From Syntrophomonadaceae bacterium (GTDB taxonomy: Bacteria; Bacillota; Syntrophomonadia; Syntrophomonadales; Syntrophomonadaceae), in the NCBI GenBank assembly GCA_028683995.1, contig JAQUGU010000041.1, positions 1-6,437 of the forward strand: a stretch of 6,437 nt of DNA, read 5' to 3'. Made by a program: the position numbers and the translations under genes. Under the pieces are notes generated by a model. It was not told the origin of the DNA and searched no databases. It saw only the letters and a list, made by a program, of their open reading frames with translations. This document shows, piece by piece, positions 6,435-6,437 of this stretch (positions are counted from its first letter, which is position 1; every line of letters begins with the position of its first letter).

Positions 6435-6437
6435 TCT

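Noticed and set aside
1..6437. Search for internal terminators, transfer RNA genes, CRISPR repeats, insertion sequences and riboswitches
   Set aside because: Genes fill nearly all of the window with gaps of at most 21 bases; I saw no stem followed by a T-run in a gap, no regularly spaced repeats and no transposase.

Overview
The window is a continuous stretch of a flagellar biosynthesis operon. Every gene lies on the minus strand, so transcription runs from the high-coordinate end to the low one: fliM, fliY, cheY, fliO (fliZ-type), fliP, fliQ, fliR, flhB, then the first 63 codons of flhA, which runs off the left edge. No gene is broken. Gaps between neighbours are 15-21 bases, or the genes overlap by 4-17 bases. 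I see no internal terminator, so this looks like one co-transcribed unit.

The gene order, and the use of FliY (a CheC-type phosphatase fused to a FliN domain) rather than a short FliN alone, are typical of Gram-positive Firmicutes such as Bacillus and Clostridia. Moderate-to-low GC, strong AAGGAGGT-type ribosome binding sites and frequent GTG starts agree. A syntrophic or other clostridial lineage (for example Syntrophomonadaceae) is my guess from overall flavour; the sequence does not prove it.

Layout: 6376-6437 is a short leader before fliM. It holds a small perfect inverted repeat and a ribosome binding site with a run of seven G. 6375-4215 encodes the rotor switch (FliM and FliY), and 4196-3834 encodes CheY, the regulator that binds it. 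3812-1325 encodes the membrane export gate (FliO, FliP, FliQ, FliR). 1328-207 encodes the export substrate-specificity switch FlhB, and 191-1 is the start of the export-gate channel FlhA.

The genes work together as follows. FliM and FliY form part of the cytoplasmic C ring. Phosphorylated CheY docks on N-terminal LSQxEIDALL peptides present in both proteins, and FliY carries two intact CheC-type sites that should dephosphorylate CheY-P. FliP, FliQ and FliR form the export pore, assisted by FliO. FlhB and FlhA complete the type III export apparatus inside the C ring.

This is a well-known locus and I found no undescribed system. The points worth a second look are small: a series of GTG starts in the export-gate genes, an acidic FliM tail that is also the fliY ribosome binding site, the G7 tract before fliM, and a few uncertain starts.
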